From assembly GCA_026120185.1 (NCBI GenBank), contig JANUWF010001218.1, positions 1,674,001 to 1,738,000 on the forward strand: a DNA stretch of 64,000 nt. The letters run 5' to 3'. This DNA is from Voacanga thouarsii. Taxonomy: Eukaryota; Streptophyta; Magnoliopsida; Gentianales; Apocynaceae. This document shows positions 24,101-36,878 of this stretch, one piece after another (the stretch's first letter is position 1; every line of letters starts with the position of its first letter). Made by a program: the position numbers and the translations under genes. The notes beneath the pieces were generated by a model. That model was given only the letters and a program-made list of their open reading frames with translations, had not been told where the DNA came from and searched no databases.

Positions 24101-27100
24101 ACTAGGTTATCGTGAACTTAGTGAGGAAGAATATAAATTATTCGATGAAAAGTTTTTAGAGGCCAAGAATTCAGTAAGCGTTGATCGAGAGGCACTGATT
24201 GATGAAGTTACTGAAACAATTGAGAAAGATTTGATTCTTCTTGGTGCAACAGCAGTTGAGGACAAACTTCAACCTGGGGTAAGGATTTAGATTTTAATTT
24301 CAATTCATGAATCAATTTTTTAGATAAAAAAATGAATATGGAAATTCTTAGTGTTAATTTATTTGTTTATTTATGGTAGGTTCCTGAATCCATTGACAAA
24401 CTTGCTCAAGCAGGCATAAAAATATGGGTTTTGACAGGAGATAAGATGGAAACTGCCATTAATATTGGGTAAAGTTTCTTGGGTAAAATCATGACATTTA
24501 TTTCAAAAGGCCTTTACTTGTCCTTACATTTCTGACTCCAAATTAAATCTTGCAGTTATGCCTGTAGTTTGCTTAGACAAGGAATGAAGAAGATAATGAT
24601 TACTTTAGAGAGCCCTGAAATCAAAGGGCTTGAAAAAGGCAATGACAAGGAGGGAATTGCTAAGGTAAATTAGATGATTTCATGCCCAAAAAGCTGTTAT
24701 TTATTTATTTACTTTAAAATTATGGGAAATAGTAAGCAATTGGCATTGTCTAAAAGTTCTCCAGTTGAAAGCTAGAGCCTGTTTGCACTTTTGTCTCAAT
24801 TCACTTTATCACTTTCTTACGTTCATCAGTAGGCTTTGACATTTAGTCTTGACTTCTTACAATCTTGTATTATTACTTTCTGTTATGTGCATCCCTGATA
24901 TGGTTAACCCATAAATCCTTCAGCATTGTTTAAAAGTTCTCCAGCTGAAAGCTAGGGCCTGTTTGTTCTTTTGTCTCAATTCATTTATATCACTTTCTTG
25001 TGTTCATCAGTTGGCTTTGGCATTTCATCTTGACTTCTTACAATCTTGTATGATTACTTTCCATTATATGTATCCCTGATATGGGTGGCATATGAATCAG
25101 TCAGCATTTTTCAAAAGTTCTCCAGCTGAAAGCTAGAGCCTGTTCACTCTTTGTCTCACTTCATTTATATCACTTTCTTACGCTCATCAGTAGGCTTTGA
25201 CATTTACTCTTGACTTCTTACAATCTTGTATAGTTACTTTCCGCTGTGCGTATCACTGATATGGTTAGCCTATGAATTGGACGCCCCCTCTTCTCTCCTT
25301 AGGTCTTGCTTCTTGTGTTTGAACTCAACCACCTCACGCAATTCATTTTTTCCTATTTTCTTGCATTTGGAGGTTCAGATATTTTTAAGTTATACTGCAT
25401 GTTATTGATGCAGTGTTGTAATTTTCCTTTGACAGGCTTCAAAACATAGTATCATCCAGCAGATTTCGGATGGGAAGTCTCAAGTTACAGCATCAAGCTC
25501 TGATGCATTTGCTTTGATCATTGATGGGAAATCTCTTACATATGCATTAGAAGATGACACTAAGGATATGTTTTTAGATCTTGCAATTGGCTGTGCATCT
25601 GTTATCTGCTGTCGTTCATCACCAAAGCAGAAGGCACTGGTGAGATTCTAACCCTTCAACAATAACTTACCCATGCTCTCTTTGTACCTCTTGTTGTTGA
25701 CATTGCCTGAATATTCTTAATCATCACATATCTTCTTTCAGGCCTTCCTTAATTGTATGCTAAACAAAATTGTTTCTGAACTTTCAGGTAACGAGACTTG
25801 TTAAATCTGGAACTGGGAAAACAACTTTAGCCATTGGTGATGGAGCCAATGATGTAGGAATGCTTCAAGAAGCTGATATTGGAATTGGAATTAGTGGGGT
25901 TGAAGGAATGCAGGTGGAGGAACTTTTACATTACCTGGTTATGTAGAAATCTTAAATTTATCGACAGCAGCTGCTGCTTCTCCTTCTAACCTTCGTATTG
26001 TATATCATCAGGCTGTCATGTCAAGTGATGTTGCAATTGCTCAATTTCGATATTTGGAGCGTTTGCTTTTGGTGCATGGGCATTGGTGCTATCGAAGGAT
26101 TTCTTCAATGGTAATGACTAAGGACTTTGATTGCTAATTTTGTAATACTGGATTCCCATATAATTCATCTTGCTAAGGGAAAATCAACATCAAAACAATA
26201 GTTAGAGATGTAACCAATGTTCACTATAGACTGATTCACATACATATAAATCATTTATGCATCTTCTTGCATCTGTTATTTAATTTGTTTCTTTTCCCTT
26301 TTTGCAGATATGCTACTTCTTCTATAAAAATATCACGTTTGGTTTCACCATTTTCCTATATGAAGCATATGCATCCTTCTCTGGACAGCCGGCCTACAAT
26401 GATTGGTTTTTGTCCCTCTACAATGTCTTCTTCACATCACTTCCAGTGATTGCTTTGGGAGTTTTTGACCAGGATGTATCTGCTAGGTTTTGTCTGAAGG
26501 TATGCATTTAATTTAAAGCTGCATTTATTTCATACCTAACTGAATCTAGCATGTGATATTTTGTTCACCACATTTATCAAAAAATTAATCACTAGTAATA
26601 GAGGATAGTCCTTTCTACATATCTAAGATTTAGCAAGAACTTCTACACAAATCAGATTTATATGCCTTTTGGATGACCATTCAAGAACAATGCGAGAAGA
26701 ATAGCTTTCTTTGTGCTAAATTTGCATTTTTGAAATAGAGATAAGCTATATATAGATACGTTACCAATCTTTAGTAATGTTTTGCAACTCTGATGTGTGG
26801 AGCCGTTCATTGATCTTAGTTTTGGGGAAAAAAAATAATAATGACAACAAAAGGCACCTCAGAAGTGCACGCAGTCGTGTCTGATCTTGTGAAGTTCCAA
26901 AATTTCCTGTATCATTATTTTATTAATCTTGAGACAAATATAAAAAGGTTGAAGATATGATGAATTTTTTTTGGAGTTTTTTCCAATTCTTTTCTTCATG
27001 TTCTGTTGCAGTTTCCTTTGTTATACCAAGAAGGTGTACAGAATGTCCTTTTCAGCTGGACTCGTATAATTGGCTGGATTTTCAATGGCCTTTGCAGTGC

Positions 27101-27644
27101 CATTATCATTTTCTTTTTGTGCATAACTGCAATGGAACCACAGGCCTTTAAGAAGGATGGAAAGGTTTCGGAATTTGGAATTCTTGGGGCAACAATGTAC
27201 ACTTGTGTTGTATGGGTTGTGAACTGCCAAATGGCCCTTGCTGTCAGTTACTTCACCTTGATACAACACATCTTCATCTGGGGTGGCATTGCTCTGTGGT
27301 ACCTTTTCCTTTTGGCTTATGGTGCTATGTCACCTAATTTGTCCTCCACTGCATATGAACTCTTCGTTGAAGCCCTTGCTCCAGCCCCATTTTTCTGGAT
27401 AATCACAATCTTTGTGGTTATCTCAGCCTTGATACCTTATTTCTCATACAATGCAATTCAAATGCGATTCTTTCCAATGTACCATGGAATGATACAATGG
27501 ATAAGACATGAAGGGTGCACGGATGACCCTGAATATTGCAACATGATCCGGCAGAGATCAATACGGCGTACTACTGTTGGCTTTACTGCACGTTCTTTGG
27601 CAAGAACAAACCCATTGGATGGCAGAAATCAGAACCACGTATAA
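21127..27644 (+). CDS. ALA9-like: P4-type phospholipid-transporting ATPase (ALA8-12 clade)
   Basis: A lipid flippase: P4-ATPases use ATP to move phospholipids to the cytosolic leaflet, working with an ALIS/CDC50 subunit. Eleven GT-AG exons join in frame: 21127-21537, 22187-23529, 23760-23870, 24002-24278, 24380-24468, 24556-24664, 25436-25639, 25788-25913, 26012-26110, 26308-26499 and 27012-27644, giving 1197 aa, the family's usual length. Visible motifs are DGET (201-204, actuator), PISL (378-381, membrane segment 4), DKTGT (phosphorylated Asp431), TGDK (733-736) and GDGAND (865-870, Mg binding). Membrane segments 1-2 lie at about 90-125 and the last six lie mostly in exon 11. The N-terminal block [14 protein letters not shown] and the clade-typical ends point to the ALA8-12 group rather than ALA1-3. 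The first ATG in frame was chosen. No stops or missing catalytic residues were seen, so the gene looks functional. Confidence 0.96.
24743..25285. repeat. three tandem 180-bp units inside intron 6 of the P4-ATPase gene
   Basis: The block AAAAGTTCTCCAG...GAAAGCTAG begins at 24752, 24932 and 25113. Each copy continues through CTGTTTG/CTGTTCA, TTTGTCTCA, TCACTTTCTT, GGCTTTG, CTTGACTTCTTACAATCTTG and CTGATATGG. The copies are highly similar with scattered substitutions. They account for most of the 771-bp intron (24665-25435), the longest but one in the gene. Confidence 0.93.
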
Positions 27645-28060
27645 CATTAGTCTCCCTGCTGTTAAATACCGAAGACTATGGACTTCTGAAACCAGCTGGG
27701 AAAACCTGAGATACACATGGTCAATGATTTGCAGGTTACCTCCATGTATAGTCATAGAACATGTCCACAGCTTACAGAGATCAGAAGTCCAGGTTAGAAG
27801 CAAACTACGGTTGTACAATATGTTGAAAAATAAGCACGTGTCAGGGGTTTGTAAATTTGAGTAATAGGTCTATAAGCCACAAAATATTTATTCAAGTGTA
27901 TCTTGTAAATTATTGAAGTTTACATCGTACAGAAGGAAATAGTTATGGATTTTTTTTTTTTAATAAGGTGAAGCATAGGGTTGCTCTCAAACCCTGGCTC
28001 TCTTTCGTCAATAACTCCCTATGTACACAGTGAAATTCCCTTGTGGAATAAAGAAGTTAT
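27645..28060 (+). promoter_or_regulatory. probable 3' UTR of the P4-ATPase gene
   Basis: AATAAA at 28047-28052 and AT-rich stretches at about 27880-27965 could serve as polyadenylation signals. No other gene starts here. The true transcript end cannot be set from sequence. Confidence 0.4.
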
Positions 28061-29008
28061 GATTTTTTGAATTTTTTTCGCAGTTTCCTATCTGCACTTT
28101 ATGTTGCATGATGTTGATTGCATTTCACAGGTCAAGGGAACATGGTATTCCTTTTGTAATAGGAAGGTTTTTGTCAGGCCTAGTTTGTGGAGATGATAGC
28201 GTAATAGTTGGTGTCATAAAGCAGTTGAAGCTGCTTGCTATCCTTTTGGGGAGATTGGAAAGCCCCAAATGGGAGGATTTGTCAACTATTGTCGTCTGAA
28301 ACTATCACACTCAAGAGTTGCATTTTTAAACCCCGCATACTCCCAAGGTGACCCCCACTAAGAATCTCTGCCCCATCTATGTCTACCCTATTTGAGTTTA
28401 TGCCTAAAAGAGTGACCAGAAAATTCAGCAAATAAGTTCAGTGTAGTCATGGTACCGCATACATAAGAAGTACAACATGTGATTTGCAGGCAATTGAAAA
28501 ATGCCCGAGGACAAACCCTCAACCTTCAATTAGTCTTCTTGATGAATAAAGCAGCTCGTACAGTGACTAGCAGTGTTTGATTGCATTACTAGGTGCCACC
28601 AAGAAATTCAAACTCAGGTTGCTGTATTAGACATTGCAACATCACTTCAACTTCATTATTGAAATTCTGGCGAAATTAGTACTTGAGCAAATGCCTTTAC
28701 TAGAAAATATTATTTTCTTCAAGTCTTGTTTCCATAGGTTCATGGCAAATGCCTGCTCTTAGAATTACAAAAAAATGCAGCCATAGATTGATGCATTATA
28801 GAAGTGGTTGCGCTCAAGGGCTTAAACCAGTACCGAAGAACAAGAAGCAAAATCATGCACAAGAATTATCCCAGTAATTTTTTATCGACAATGTTGTATT
28901 TTAATACGGGAACATCCTCTGTTACATTCTTTCTTGAGTTTCACTGAGGAAGAAGTGAAATTCTTGCATTTGAAATTTCAAATGCAGCAAGCTTGAACGC
29001 ATTATCCC
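28061..29008. other. intergenic DNA, no gene recognised
   Basis: The short plus-strand frame 28108-28299 has no recognisable domain. No repeat ends were seen. Confidence 0.45.
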
Positions 29009-29016
29009 ACTAAATA

Positions 29017-29506
29017 GGGAAAAATTCATTTTGCCATCTCAAATATAGTCAAAATTCTACATTACTATCCAAATTTTATTGTAAATATAATTTCTATCTG
29101 AATTATAATTTTTCTCTTACCGTTAAATTAAATAAGTTAACATGGTAAATTAAACAGAAAATAGTATAAATTTCTCATCTAACTCTCAAAGAACAAAAAT
29201 AAATAAATAACTAATTTACTCATAAATCTAAATCTAAAAAAGTAGAAAATATAATACGATTGAACTAACTTAATTTAATTTTATCTAACCAATTAGTCTT
29301 TTTGTTCTTTGGGTCGGTTAGGTGAGAAGTTTACAATACTTTCTATTTAACCATATTGACTAATTTAATTTAACGATCATAGCTGCTTTGATGCTAATTT
29401 GGGGAAAAAAAACTTCACAATTCAAATAGCAATTAGATTTAAAATGAAATTCAAATGATAGTATGAGATTTTGACTATATTTGAGATGGCAAAGTGATTT
29501 TTTCCC
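29017..29506. mobile_element. long-TIR MITE, 490 bp
   Basis: Both ends carry an inverted repeat of about 41 bp: GGGAAAAATTCATTTTGCC and its near-identical mirror, with shared CATCTCAAATATAGTCAAAA behind it. The flanks are an exact ACTAAATA (29009-29016 and 29507-29514). Including the adjoining C gives a possible 9-bp duplication, as in MULE-type elements; 8 bp would suit hAT. The interior is AT-rich and non-coding. Confidence 0.85.
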
Positions 29507-29519
29507 ACTAAATATAAAT

Positions 29520-31200
29520 TAATCAAACAACCTTTTCACCTCCCAAGACTTCAACACAACGTCCAAGTCACATGGACAACATAGAGCTGACGGTTGATCG
29601 AACATCGACTGCACATTATTGGGCACCCAGACTAGATGGAACAGATGGGCGCCTAGGCCAGCATGAGCAGAAACCAAACATAGCTATGTCATTTTAGGCC
29701 ATTGAAGATTTTTTATCAATCAAAATTCAAGAGGTTTGTAGAATATTCTCAAAATTTTTTAGGACAGTCCTGAACATAGTATAGGAGTCTATATGATAGG
29801 GGTTAAATTCATCAATAATTTCTTAATTATTTGAAGATATTTTGTGATACACTTGATGCAATAACTAGTCATATTTTTTCATATTTGATATTTTATCCTT
29901 AGAAAGGCGTTTTGGTGTTTTATTGCAAAAAAAAAAAGAGGAAAAAATGACAAAAAATAGTGACTGAGCAGTGCACCGCCGGTGTCAGCCATGTCCCAAG
30001 GAGCAAGAGCTAGAGCCGGCACCAGTCCTATTATGGAAATAGGGGATTTCATTGAAGAAAAAAACAGAGCATGTTAGGCTGACCAGAGCATGGCCAGTGC
30101 TATACTATCCCATGTTGGGGAATTTTGCTGATCAAGCGCGAATTTGATAATTTCCTAAAAGTTTTGGTATTTTTCAACTTCTACGTGGCCTAGAACTCTT
30201 AAGGAGCGAATTTTGACCTCTTGGGAGCCTATTTAAACAAGGATAATACAAGGAAAACGTATGAATCCAAGGATCAAAACTTCCAATCACTCACAAAAAG
30301 AGGAGATTCATCAATCAATGGGCATTATTCAAAGAGGTTTTCAAAGAAAAGAATGAGGGCTTGTCTATGAGTTCTTTCTTTCACCTTTATTTTTTTTCTA
30401 GAATAATGATGTAATTAATATTTTTATTATAATTTGATATTATTTTAATATTCATGATTTTTGGATTAATTTAGCTATTTGATCATTTTTTTTATCATTC
30501 TTGGTATTTGATTACTTGTGATTATAAAAGAATTAATGAATTTGGATTTACTTCTAATTGACTTGGAAAACGATGTTAGGAGTTGATTTAATTTCATTAA
30601 TTTCATATTTTTTATTTCTTAATGGACTTGGGAAACGAAGTTAAGATAAAGAATCAAGGTAATCAAAGATTAATTATTTCACATAGAGTATAGGGTTATT
30701 GGTTAATTTTATGTTCATTATCACTTAGAGTATAGGGATAATTGTTAAAGGATGAGTTTAATGCATCTTTGTGGTTATGTTGGTTTGATTGAGAAATCTA
30801 CTAATTTAATCATGAGATAGTAAGTCTATGACATGGAAAACGATTGGATTCTATTCTAATTCCTTCATAATGCTAAGATGATAATTAATTGTAATATCTA
30901 CTAAGTAAATCATTGTCATGTCTTCAAGAATAATTGTTTAAATTATATATTCTTACATCCTTGAGTTGTATATGTATTTTTTTATTTTTCCTTTTTATTA
31001 GCTTATCACTTTATTGGGTCGGTTAAATAATGAATGAAAGGTAACTAATGGTAGTTGTTCTTTGTGGATCGATACTCGTTAATTCCCTATATTATGCTTG
31101 CGATGAGTATACTTGCTCATATGTGTAATTTGGGATTAATGTTTTAATTAAAACTTGACTATGAATCTATTTAAATTTGAATGATTTTTACACACAAAAA
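29520..31200. repeat. possible decayed LTR or leader sequence of a retrotransposon
   Basis: No coding was found. The stretch has a style familiar from plant Gypsy-type non-coding regions: repeated GACTTGG(A/G)AAACGA motifs (about 30560 and 30605), TATAGGG(T/A)TA repeats (about 30690 and 30730), and GTGGATCGATACTCG near 31064 followed by GAGTATACTTGCTCAT. Termini were not found, so the class is a guess. Confidence 0.3.
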
Positions 31201-31204
31201 ATTT

Positions 31205-31410
31205 ACTCATCACTATACATGTACAAAATTCTCTAGAAGGTCATAAAATCTTGTAGACTTTGTATAGAATATTGCAGAGAATTTTAGGCATTAAGTGTTC
31301 TAGTGGAAATTTGGAGAATTCTCTAAAATACCCAAGGTTAAGGCTTGCCTATAAATAGGCCAAGAGTTCTTACTTGCAACCCATCAACTTGTAAATACAA
31401 GATTCTAAAT
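31205..31410 (+). promoter_or_regulatory. TATA-box-containing segment, possible remnant LTR promoter
   Basis: GCCTATAAATAGGCC (about 31348-31362) is a strong TATA box embedded in a short GC-flanked palindrome. It is followed by AAGAGTTCTTACTTGCAACCC. It lies just left of the outer LINE. Neither LTR end was identified. Confidence 0.3.
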
Positions 31411-31423
31411 TCTTTCCCAAAGC

Positions 31424-32379
31424 ACAAAGCGTTAGGATGAACTTTTACTTCTCTAACTTCATCACACATTTTGTGCAAATGCTTCATCTTCCTTATAATA
31501 TATATCTCATGTAAAGGAAATGGTAAATTTTCCAGCAGAGCTAGGCAGCCACACCAAGTGATTGATTGGCTTATTTACCTTAGTTGGAAGCCCTAGAATC
31601 CCCTAGAAAAGGGGAAACTTTGACCCCTTAGATGCCCATGGCATGGTGTGAAGGTAAAATTCTAAATATGACCACACCAAAATATCAGCAGCATCAGAAT
31701 CTTCATGTTGTGGGGGTAAAATTCTGAATATGTGAAAAGCAATTGATGAATCTAGAATTTTATGTAACAATGCTACATTCCAATAGCCATCTTGAATGTA
31801 CTCTTGCACCATTAACTCAGAAAATTGCACAGAAGAATTGAACGCATCCAATTTCCCCAAGCCCAACTACTTTTTATACCAAAATGAACATTTGCTAGAT
31901 TTACGCAAGCAAGCAATATTCTCCTTTGCCCATACATTAATTTTTACTATCCTGCGCCATGTTGGAGGAACTGTTGGCAACACCTCCAACAAAGAAGCAT
32001 AAGACTTATCTATATTATATTTAGTCATAGGGAAAAGTGCCCACAATGAACTTTGATGTCGAAAATTTCACCAAAGTTTCATAAAAGACTTCCTTAAAGC
32101 AGTAAATGACCTCAGATTCAACCTATTTTTAGACCAACGATGGCATAAGGTCTCCCATTTTTTATAGTGTCTTTCTGATCCAAATGAAGAATGCCCCAAA
32201 TGAAGTTCATACACAATCTCTTCAATCCATAAAAAATTGATCGCGAAGGATTAATGATGTGCAATATATGAATGGGTATAAATGTTAAAACTGACTTAAT
32301 AAGATGCACACGGTCTACCTCCAAGAGATACTTAGATTTTTATCCTTGTATTCAGCTATAAACTTTATCAATCAAACTT
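31424..32379 (-). pseudogene. LINE reverse transcriptase, thumb/C-terminal part
   Basis: Minus-strand frames read LIDKVYS and then, after stops, KSKYLLEVDRVHLIKSVL, the plant L1 block equivalent to W-KxKxLSxGGRVxLIKSVL. These are followed by INPSRSIFYGLKRLCMNFIWG. Further left (31866-31603) is a stretch with ILPPQHEDSDAADILVW, typical of the region before the LINE zinc finger. Continuation at about 31590-31430 has LPSSAGKFTIS. Several stops and frameshifts are present. RT in this family copies element RNA at a nicked genomic target. Confidence 0.78.
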
Positions 32380-32585
32380 GGAAAATTGGTGAGTTTAGTC
32401 ATTGAATTTTTTTATTTTGGCATAGTTGGTCTCTATTCTTTATTTTAACTTTATAGGTCCTTGATTTTTTAAATTTATTTTGGCACATTAGATCCTTCTG
32501 ACTAAATTCTGATGGGTTAACCCAAAATCAACATTTTAACTCTGATTTTAACCCATTTTAAAAGGGCAAATTTGGCATATGGCTC
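32380..32585 (+). repeat. left terminal inverted repeat of the MULE
   Basis: It matches the reverse complement of 54305-54501 over about 200 bp with many substitutions and small indels. Landmarks are TTTATAGGTCCTTGAT, CACATTAGATCCTTCT and AAGGGCAAATTT. Confidence 0.88.
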
Positions 32586-33394
32586 TTTTAATTGGGTAGA
32601 TGCAACAACAAATTTGACTCGACATTCTAACCTCTCGGATATGTAAGATCACTGAGTACTATTGTTGTCTTTGATCAAAACCACTGCCGTCTAGAATAGA
32701 TTCAAGAGAATGCTAAAAGATGCACATAAAATGTAGCAAAAAAGCCACAAAGCTTCATGTGCACGGTTAGAGTTGTTCAAGGAACTACAGGAAAGATGGG
32801 GGAATTTTGCAAGGGATGCTGGACTCACAAACTGTTGAACGCTACTTGGAGTAAGATATTTTACAATTTGCACATGCCCATGAAATTGTTAGTTTGCCCT
32901 CGCATTTTTTAATGGGAGTAGTGAATTTTATAGGAAAATTTGGGTGAACTTTCTGATGAGAAGAGAACAACATTTATACATATTGACTTGTTATGATTTT
33001 ACATATATACATGTATCGATAAAGAAAAGGTATTGGATTGGATGAAGAAAAAAAAAAAAATTCTTTCCACAAAATACATTATTGTACCTATTGTTCTATG
33101 GTCTGTAGCTCGAGTTTATTATAATTTTTGGCCATTTTATAGTAAAAGAGATGGGTTGTTTTTATATGTGATTACATAGGTCTCACTTGTCTTTGTTGAT
33201 ATTGTGCAACTTTGATGAAGAATCAGAGTCAAGGAGTCAGTGCATAGTCTTATTGGATTCCCTTTAATCTGCAGAACACAGAATTGAGCCTAAAATAAGA
33301 GCGTATGTTAGGCTGCCTAGCTGGTTTTGTTCTTTTTTTTTTTTTTATATATGAAGCAATTAGATACTGTAATATTTAGAATTATGTTTCTATT

Positions 33395-36300
33395 GTGCAC
33401 AGTTTTGTACTAGATATATTTAGAATGAAGGGTAGGCATGTGGATAGAAATATAGTGATGAAAATTCCTCTTATGATACCTAAGGTAAGTGACACTTTTA
33501 CAGCTCATATGTATTTTATCCTTTCTTATATAAGGCATAATACTGTTGTAGTAATTAGGAGTCAAATAATTTATTAGGTTCCACAACAGACAAATAGAGA
33601 AGATTGTTGAGTTTATGTCCTATATGATGCTTATTTACTTATAAAAAATGCCCTAGAAAATTTCTGCATCTCTGAAGACTATCTATATTTTGTAAGCCCC
33701 TCTACTCTGGTTCATGCTTGCATATAAATATTGTGTTATTTGTTAATATGAAAGGACTTTGCTTATATATTATAGAAAGTGCAATTATATCTGTGGTTTA
33801 TTGCAACACAGATGAAAGTGGATTAGTTTATAGTAGACAATTTTAATGCCTTTAGACATATGTTAAATTCTTCAGCTGAAGTAGATATCTTGATCAGTGA
33901 TGGCTTACCAGCTGAAGGAGATATCTTGATCAGTGATGACTCACCTACTTAGGGAATAGAACAACTTGAACTTCCTGCTTCATCACCTTATGTAGATTTT
34001 GCAATTGGGGAAACTTCCATGGATGCACAAGTAGCAATTTTTGAATAAATAGAAAATCTCCTTCAAAGGATAGACAAAAGTTGAAATGACTAAAACTAAA
34101 AATAGAGAAGAGGATGCCTTGCTTATTGAACCTGCTATAGTTAACAAATTGGTTAGAATAACTGTTCAGATATGCAAGCAAGTGATAAGAGTAATAGTGA
34201 TGCTAAAGGTAGTGTAAAACCTTTAAAGTCCAGCAATTACCAAGATAAGAGTAAGAATGATAAGTCAGAATCAGATGATGAGATGAATGTCACTTGTTTT
34301 GAGGATGAATACTTTGAGGACTCAGAATATCATTTGAATAATGATGATGACAACTTGTTTGAAGTGTTCATTGATCAAATACATGAGGATGCTTTTGATG
34401 ATATTGAGAATGAAATTAACAGATTGAATGAGAAGATCGAAGTGGTATAAAATTCTGATGACATGGTAGGTGAGGAAGTAAATGTTGAGAAGCTTGATGA
34501 TACAACCATAACTTGGATCGCTAAACATACACAAACAATTGTGGAAATTGGCCAAGAACAAATGGAAAGCATGAAAAGAACGAGAGGTGGTATCAAAGGT
34601 CTACGAAAAACATGAATGTACAAACAAGCTTTTTATAAAAATGAAGAGGAATATGCAAACAAGAATGCTAAACTTGGCTAGGAGAAACATAACATGCAGG
34701 ATATAGATAATGAGTATTTTGATGGAGATTCTACGGATGATGATGAGCAGCCAGGTAGCAAAAGGGCTTAGATAGTGAGATTTAACAATGAGAAGGATAG
34801 ACAAAATCCTGTCTTGAAGTGGGCATGCTATTTAATACCAAAGAAGTCCTTAAGACTACAATAATAAACTATAGAATCAGCATGACAGAGAAATTTTTTC
34901 AAAAAGAATAATAAAGAAAACGTGAGGGCATATTGTAAAAGACGTAAATGTAAAAGGGCAATCTATGGGCATAAGGTGAGGGATACTCCTTTTTTTCAAA
35001 TAACACAAGATAAGCACAATTATTCAAGGAGTTTGAATTACAATTTAACAAATGCAAAATGCCTTGCAGCTAAATATATTACTGAGTTTAGATCTGTGAA
35101 TTGGGGTCAAGGTGAATGAGTTCCAAGACAAAATACACAAAAATTTGTTTCTGGACATTTCAGAATGGAAGGCTTATAGAACAAGATAAGAGGCAAAGCT
35201 ATTGATTGAAAGAAAATATAAAGACTAATACAAGCTATTGTGAAGAGTTGAGGAGAAGTAATCCCGAGACAACAATTTACATTGATATAGTGGAGAATGA
35301 GGACAATAGAGATGATGTATTCCAAAGGATATATGTATGCCTTAATGCACTTAGAAAAGGATTCAAAGCTGGCTATAAAAATGTTCTTGGCTTGGGCGAG
35401 ACTTTTTTAAAAGGACCCCACAAATGGATGTTGTTAACAGCAGTGGGTGTTGATGCCAATAATGGATTTTTCTAGTGGTTTATGCAGTAATTGAAGCTGA
35501 AAACAAATCAATATGGAAGTGGTTTATTGAAGGCCTAATAGAGGATTTTGAAATATACAAGCTCGAAGAGTGGTGTTTCATGTCTGACGAATAAAAGGTA
35601 TGGTAAAAGTGTCTGAAACTGATTTTAATTCCCTATTTTGGACTTGGAGAAGAATTACTTACTTGTTTTGTTTATTTCTACATGAGTTAATTCAAGCTAT
35701 TCCACAGCTACTGCTTGGAATTAAACATTGATACTATGTCTGCCATATCCATAAAAATCTTTAGAAATCACATCCAGGAGACAAATTGAATGATCAACTA
35801 TGGAAGTGTGCTAAATCAAAATATTTCAACAAATTTGAAGCAGAAATGCATGCACTAAAAGACTTTGATGAGGCAGCTTATAATTGGTTGAAAGCATACA
35901 ACTGTCTAAACTTTTGGAGCATATCTCACTTCAGAGACACCACCACATGTGATATTTTTTTGAACAATCATTATGAATCCTTCAATAGACATCTTCTACA
36001 TGTAATGTTAAAGCCGATTCTGATGTTGCTAAAAAGAATAATGGTGCACATCATGCTGAAACAACAGAAGTATAGGAAGTGGATATTAAGACAGCAAGGA
36101 AATATTTTCCTAGCAATTTTCAAGAGACTAGAAATAGTGAAGTAGGCTTTAGTAAATTGGTCTGCATCTTATGCAGGTGACATAAAGTTCCAAGTAAGCC
36201 AGTTAAATGATGGGCATTTTGTAATGGATATAGGGACGAGAACTTGTTCTTGTAGAAAATGGGATATATCAAGCATCCCCTGTATGTATATTGTGGTTGC

Positions 36301-36878
36301 CCTAGAGAAGTTAGGAGAAAATCCTAAGGACTTTGTAGATCAATATTATAATATTGAAACTTATAAGAAGGCTTATGCACCGATTGTTTGCCACACAAAT
36401 AGGCCTAACAACTGGCTTGCTTCAAATAGAAAGCTACTTATGCCAGCAGAAAATATTAGGTTACTTGGAAGGCCTAAGATAAAAAGGAGACCAGAAATTA
36501 GGGAAAAAAGCACCAAGTAGCTTGAGGATGGGGCCTCAGAAGATGACTAAGGTTAGGTTTAGTATTAACAAATGCAGAAAATGTGAAAACTTAGATATAA
36601 TGTGAGAAAGTACCCAATTCAGACACATGCCATTGTTAAGCAAATGAATATGCCACTTGGGCCCGAACAAAGCAATTTTCATAGTGAAAGTAGCCAAAAT
36701 GCTCACTGTGCTAGCCCAAATGATCAGTCCCATGATGAAGGTAGCCAAAGTATGCCACATGAAATTCAAAGCACACATGGCCATAATTTAAACAAGTGTG
36801 GTGGATGTGGGCAATTTGGGCATAATAGAAAAAATGCCAAGTCCAGCTTTCATATGACCCAATTCATGTTTTTGTAGA
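33395..36878 (+). pseudogene. MULE transposase (MuDR family), inactivated
   Basis: Plus-strand frames spell a MuDR-type transposase. First is an acidic N-terminal region (34172-34450, rich in D/E). Next is the MuDR zinc-binding domain (34922-35119, AYCKRRKCKRAIYG, FQITQDKHNYSR). The catalytic MULE domain follows (35206-35475 and 35786-36145), then a SWIM finger (36224-36300, CSC...C) and a CCHC-like knuckle (36800-36840). The usual first catalytic Asp motif (GLDGCFLKG) reads GLGETFLKG, so that Asp is gone. The SWIM CxH is CMY. Many stops are present, for example at 34448, 34615, 35120 and 35475. The family cuts and re-inserts Mutator elements. It was later split by the copia element at 36879. 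Confidence 0.88.

Noticed and set aside
33395..33577. Small plus-strand frame at the left of the MULE transposase as a separate gene
   Set aside because: It lacks a known domain. It may be a 5' exon of the transposase or chance, so it was included in the pseudogene span and not called on its own.
34322..34804. Minus-strand frames opposite the MULE transposase
   Set aside because: They are hydrophobic shadows of the acidic plus-strand coding sequence.
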